A DNA stretch of 64,000 nucleotides, taken from positions 6,925,222-6,989,221 of the forward strand of contig NW_004454163.1 in the NCBI RefSeq assembly GCF_000283155.1, in the 5' to 3' direction. The notes under the pieces were generated by a model that did not search any database, was not told where the DNA came from, and was given only the letters and a program-made list of their open reading frames with translations. Below are positions 59,545-64,000 of the stretch, one piece after another. Within the stretch, counting starts at the first letter, position 1. Every line of letters begins with the position of its first letter. Both the position numbers and the translations under genes were made by a program. This stretch comes from Ceratotherium simum simum. Taxonomy: Eukaryota > Chordata > Mammalia > Perissodactyla > Rhinocerotidae.

Positions 59545-59806
59545 ATATGCATTTGAAACCCAGGAATAAGACAGAGAATGGAGGCTCTCAGGGAAAATTT
59601 TGTTTCATGCCTCACTTCCATGGTTGATGGCAGTCCTTGGCTTGTGGATGCATCACTCCAATTTCTGCCTTTGTCTACACATGGTATCATATACTCTCTG
59701 TGTGTCTCTGTCTCGCCTCTTATAAGGACACTAGTTATATAGGATTTAGGGCCCACTCCAATGTCATATGACCTCCTCTTAACTAACTACATCTGCAAAG
59801 ACACTG
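59545..59806 (-). mobile_element. MaLR-type LTR fragment, antisense
   Basis: GGTTGATGGCAGTCCTTGGC, GGATGCATCACTCCAATTTC and TTTAGGGCCCACTCCAATGT follow the same order as the antisense LTR at 37.5 kb. Confidence 0.7.
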
Positions 59807-60515
59807 TTATGGGTTGAATTGTGTCAAGAAAAGTATGTTCAAGTCCTAATCCTCAGTACCTCAAAATGTCACTTTATTTGGAAATAGGGTCTTCATTATT
59901 TATTTATTTTTGCTGAGGAAGATTCACCCTGAGCTAACATCCATTGCCAAACAAGAGGAAGCTCTTGTTTGCTTGAGGAAGATTAGCCCTGAGCTAACAT
60001 CTGTGCCGGTCATCCTCTACTTTTTATGTGTGGGACACCACCACAGCATGGCTGGTGAGTGGTGTAGGTCCACGCCCAGGATCTGAACCCATGAGCCAGG
60101 GCTGCCCAAGTGGGTGCGTGGAACTTTAACCACTTGGACATGGGGCTGGGCCTGGAAATAAAGTCTTTATAGAGGTAAGTAAGTTACAGTGAGGTCATTA
60201 GGGTGGGCCCTAATCCAATATGACTGATAACCTTATAAAAGAGGGAAATTTGGACACAGACAGCCATGTAAAGAGGAAAGATATTAGAAGACACAGGGAG
60301 AACACCATCTACAAGCCAAGGGGTGCCTGAGGCTACCAAAAGCTAGGAGAAAGGCAGAAAATAGATTATTCCTCACAGCCTTCAGAAGGACCCAACTTGG
60401 CCAACACCTTGATTTTGGACTTCTAGCCAAACCTCCAGAACAATAAATTTCTGTTGTTTAAACAACTCAGTGTGTGGTACTTTGTTATGGCAGCTCCAGG
60501 AAAATAATACAGACC
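59807..60515 (+). mobile_element. MaLR-type (MLT1-like) LTR, sense
   Basis: It begins TGTTATGGGTTGAATTGTGT and carries GGGTGGGCCCTAATCCAATA, CCAGAACAATAAATTTCTGT and TGTGGTACTTTGTTATGGCA, ending AAATAATACAG. No internal viral genes are seen. It is interrupted by a SINE at 59894-60152. Confidence 0.8.
59894..60152 (-). mobile_element. ERE-type SINE, antisense, diverged
   Basis: GAGGAAGATTAGCCCTGAGC at its left and GGGGCTGGGCC at its right end mark it. The target duplication is TGGAAATAGGGTCTT (59879-59893) versus TGGAAATAAAGTCTT (60153-60167), 13 of 15 matching, consistent with an older insertion. Confidence 0.88.
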
Positions 60516-60599
60516 TTATTTCAAAATTAGGTCCCATTTTGAGGTTCTGAGGAGACAAGACTTCTTTGGGGAAAACACTATTCAAGCCAGTGCATCCAC

Positions 60600-62865
60600 T
60601 AAACATTTACAGAAGAATTAACACCAATCCTTCACAAACTCTTCCATAAAACAACAGGAAGGAACACACATCAGTTCACTCCCTGGGGCCAGCATTACCC
60701 TGACACAGAAGCCAGACAAAGATATCACAAGAAAAGAAAACACTAAAGACCAATATCCCTGATGATTATAGATTGAAATATCTTCAACAAAATACTAGTA
60801 AGCCAAATCCAGCAGCATATTAAAAGAATTATACATCATGATGAAGTGGGATTCATCCTAGGAATGAATGCAAGGTTGCTCCTACATGTGACATCCATGT
60901 AATACACCATTTAATAGAATAAAGGACAAAAACCACATGATCATTTCAATAGATGCAATAAAGGCATTAGACAAGATCCAACACCCTTTCATGATAGAAA
61001 CACTCAACAAACTGGAAATAGAAGGGAACTTCCTCAATCTAATAAAGGTCCTCTATGAAAGGTGCACAGCCATCATTATATTTAATGGTGCAAGACTGAA
61101 TGTTTTCACCCTAAGATAAGGAATACAACAAGGATGTCCACTCTTGCCATGTCTATTCACCATTGTATTGGAGGTTCTAGTAAGGCAATTAGGCAAGAAA
61201 AAGCATCCAGATTGAAAAGGAAGAAATAAAACTATCTCTATTTGCAGATGACATCATCTTGTATGTAGATGGACTAAGGAGTCCACTAAAAAACTATTAG
61301 AACTAATCAGTGAGTTCAGTAAGGTTACAGGATACCAGATCAATACATAAAAATCAGTTGTATTTCTATACTCTACCAATGAACAATTCAAAAATAAAAT
61401 TAAGAAAACAATTCATTTAAAATAGTATCAAAAAGAATAAAATACCTAGGAATAAATTTAACAAAAAAGTGCAAGACTTACACATTGAAAACTAAAAAAA
61501 AAAAAAAAAAAAAAAAATCACTGAAAGAAATTAAAGAAGACCTAAATAAATATCATATGTTCATGAATCAAAAGACTTAATACTGTTAACATGGTAATAT
61601 TTCCCAAATTGAGCTACAATTTCAATATAATCCCTGTCAAAATCCCAGGTGCTTTTTTTTGCAGAAATTGACAAGCTGATCCTGAAATTCGTATGGAAAT
61701 TCAAGAGGCCCAGAATGGCCAAAATAGTCTTGAAAAAGAAGACAAAAGTTAGAGTACTTTAACTTCTTGATTTCCAGTCTTACTACAAAACTACAGTAAT
61801 CAAGGCAGTATGATACTGGCATATAGATAGATATGTAGATCAATGGAATAGAATTGAGAGTCCATAACCTCTTACATTTATGATCAATTTGTTTTCAACA
61901 AGAGTGCCAAGAAAATTTAATGGGAAGAATACTCTTTTCAACAAATGGTGGTGGGACAACTGGATATCTACAAGCAAAAGAAGGAAGTTGGACTCCTATA
62001 TCATACCATATACAAAAATTAACTCAAAATGGATCAAAGACCTAAATGTAAAAGTTAAAACTATAAAACTCTTAGAAGAGAACATAGGCATAATCTTCAT
62101 GACCTTAGATTAGGCACTGGTTTCTTAGGTATGAAACCAAAAGGACTAGCAAAAGTAGAAAAAAATACATAAATTGGAATGCATCAAAACTAAAAGCTTT
62201 TGTGCTTCAAAGGCCAGCATCAAGGAAGTGAAAAGACAACCCACAGAATGGGACAAAATATTGGTTAATCATATATCCAGTAAGGGACTTGTATCCAGAA
62301 TATATGAAAAGCTCTTACAACTCAATAACAACAAAAAAAGACAACCCAATTAAATAATGGGCAAAGAACCTGAATAGACATTTCTCCAAAGAAGATAAGA
62401 TACGCAAATGGCCAATAAGAATATGAAAAGATGCTCAACATCATTAGCCATCAGAGAAATGCAAATCAAGATCACGAGATACCACTTCACACCCTCTAGG
62501 ATGGCTATAATAAAAAAGACAGACAATAAAACGTTTTGCTGAGGATGTAGAGAAATTAGAACCATCATACATTGCTAATAGAAATGTAAAATGGTGCAGC
62601 TGCTTTGGGAAACAGTTTGGCAGGTTCCTTAAAAAGTATGATCATAGAATGATCATAAAATCCAGTAATGTCCCACCTAGGTTTATACCCAAAAGAACTG
62701 AAAACATGTCTACACAAAAATTTGTTCATAAATGGTCACAGCAGCATTATTCATAATAGCAAAAGAGTGGAAGCAGTCCAATGTCCATTAACTGATGAAT
62801 GGATGCATAAAGTCTGATATCTCCATATAATGAAATATTCAGCCACAGAAAGGAATGAACTACTG
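60600..62865 (+). repeat. L1 LINE ORF2 and 3' region, plus strand
   Basis: Reverse-transcriptase text is clear: GATGAAGTGGGATTCATCCT, CATGATCATTTCAATAGATG, AATGGTGCAAGACTGAATG, and the catalytic-motif codons TTTGCAGATGAC at 61241 (Phe-Ala-Asp-Asp). A 60-codon open piece at 60937-61119 and a 77-codon piece at 61880-62113 are the best preserved. Stops and frameshifts elsewhere make it inactive. A 24-base A-run sits at 61494-61517. Confidence 0.88.
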
Positions 62866-62880
62866 GAGAGTGACATTAGC

Positions 62881-62890
62881 AAGATGGCGG
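62881..62890 (+). promoter_or_regulatory. YY1-type motif in the L1 5' UTR
   Basis: AAGATGGCGG matches the YY1 core (AAGATGGC) known near the start of mammalian L1 promoters, where it positions transcription start. Confidence 0.55.
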
Positions 62891-63832
62891 ACTATGAAGC
62901 TATGGCCCCTCCTTCCCCTACAAAGACACTGAGTTAACAACAATATACAGACCAGAAAACCTCTGTAAGAACTCTAGAGACCAACTGAGAAGCTACAGAT
63001 CCCAGGCCATTGTAAAATCAAGAAGGAATTCCAGCAAAAGGCATAGGAAAATTCACATATGGTGCACTTGTTCATGCCCCTCCTTCTATGTGGCATAGCA
63101 CAGAGCAATCGGGAGGAAATCCCCACTCCTCCCTCAGGATGCAAACAAAAGAGCGGACCATATATCCAACATTCTGGCTTGTCTGGGGGCAGCTCGAGGG
63201 ACTGGTTTCTGTCTTGCCTGCCTCAGAGCACTGACGGGATCAGTACCAGAATTTGGAAGCTGCTGAAAACAGAGGCAAGGAGCACATTAGAGCAGCAGGT
63301 CTGCAGGCAGACACTAAGGGGAACATGAGATCAAAAAAAAGATTGAGAGGTTTTAGAACCTACAGCTAGGATGATTGATGAAGGTCTTCCCCTGCACAAA
63401 GACTAAGAGAGGTGGTTGTTTTTTTCAAATACTCAAATCCTAGCAAAAAATTACAAGGCATACAAAGAAACAGGGAAATGTAGCTCAATTAAAGGAACAA
63501 AATCAAACTAGAAACCAACCCTAAGAAATGCAGATCTATGAGCTGCCTGACAAAGAATTTAAAATAACTGTTATAAAGATAACTCAGTGAGCTAAAAGAG
63601 AACACAAACAACTAAGCTAAATCAGGAAAATGATGCATGAACAAAATGAGACTATCAACAGAGGTAGAAACTATAAAAAAAGAAGCAAACAAATTCTGGA
63701 GCTGAAAAATACAGTAACTGAACTGAAAAATTCAATAGATGGGTCCATCAGCAGACTTGATCAGGCAAGCAAATGTGAAGACAGGTCATTTGAAATTATT
63801 AAATCAGAGGAATAAAAAGAAAAAAGAATGAG

Positions 63833-64000
63833 GGCCGGCCCCGTGGCTTAGTGGTTAAGTGCGTGCGCTCTGCTGCTGGCGGCCCGGGTTCGGATCCCGG
63901 GCATGCACCGACGCACCACTTCTCCGGCCATGCTGAGGCCGCGTCCCACATACAGCAACTAGAAGAACGTGCAGCTATGACATACAACTATCTACTGGGG
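63833..64000 (+). mobile_element. ERE-type SINE, cut by the window end
   Basis: It starts GGGCCGGCCCCGTGGCTTAG, with the B-box GGTTCGGATCC, and runs to CTACTGGGG at the window edge. The sequence is close to what I recall of the family consensus, suggesting a young copy. Confidence 0.95.

Larger units (their letters stand above)
62866..64000 (+). repeat. Second L1: 5' UTR and ORF1 start, runs off the window
   Basis: GACATTAGCAAGATGGCGGA marks a typical L1 5' end with a YY1-type core. A GC-richer leader follows, then ORF1 text from about 63540. The 61-codon piece at 63630-63815 (LELKNTVTELKNSIDGSISR) has the heptad-like pattern of the ORF1 coiled coil. It is interrupted by a SINE from 63833. 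Confidence 0.8.

Noticed and set aside
1..64000. CRISPR array, prophage, operon or other bacterial system
   Set aside because: The DNA is mammalian. Repeats are interspersed retroelements, not regularly spaced units, and no bacterial genes were seen.

Overview
The window is vertebrate nuclear DNA from an odd-toed ungulate, most likely a horse-like or rhinoceros-like mammal. Two signs support this. First, it holds the split coding sequence of a mammalian polypeptide N-acetylgalactosaminyltransferase, recognised as GALNT1. Second, at least 13 copies of a tRNA-derived SINE occur, with the perissodactyl ERE-type opening (GGGCCGGCCC..GTGGC...GGTTAAGTGCG) and often with perfect target-site duplications. 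Older mammalian repeats (L1, L2, MIR, MaLR LTRs, hAT transposons) fill much of the rest. I cannot settle the species by reading alone.

Layout. 1-19303 is upstream repeat-rich DNA, probably a 5' intron of GALNT1, since the N-terminal codons (residues 1-105) are not seen here. It contains an L2 split by an L1, a minus-strand L1, several MIRs, a local duplication near 9.8/10.4 kb, and a block of L1s with an embedded hAT element (11.6-16.6 kb). 19304-53309 holds nine GALNT1 coding exons on the plus strand, giving residues 106-559 in human-like numbering. All reading phases match, and every splice junction seen is GT-AG. The longest intron inside this stretch is about 10.7 kb (36670-47359). The 3' UTR follows, with candidate AATAAA signals at 54255, 54455, 55079 and 55626. 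From about 55.9 kb to the end the DNA is intergenic and dominated by plus-strand L1 pieces, a MaLR-type LTR pair, and the 5' end of a further L1 that runs off the window.

The encoded enzyme starts mucin-type O-glycosylation in the Golgi by adding GalNAc to Ser/Thr. The window carries nearly all of the catalytic GT-A domain, including Asp-x-His at 209-211, Glu319 and His344, and the whole C-terminal ricin-type lectin domain. The gene looks intact and functional.

I found no unknown multi-gene system, CRISPR array, RNA gene or second protein-coding gene. The most useful oddities concern transposons: an antisense SINE in the branch-point window of an in-frame GALNT1 exon, a twin-primed (5'-inverted) L1, an unidentified segment replacing part of an L1, and a roughly 92% identical local duplication.
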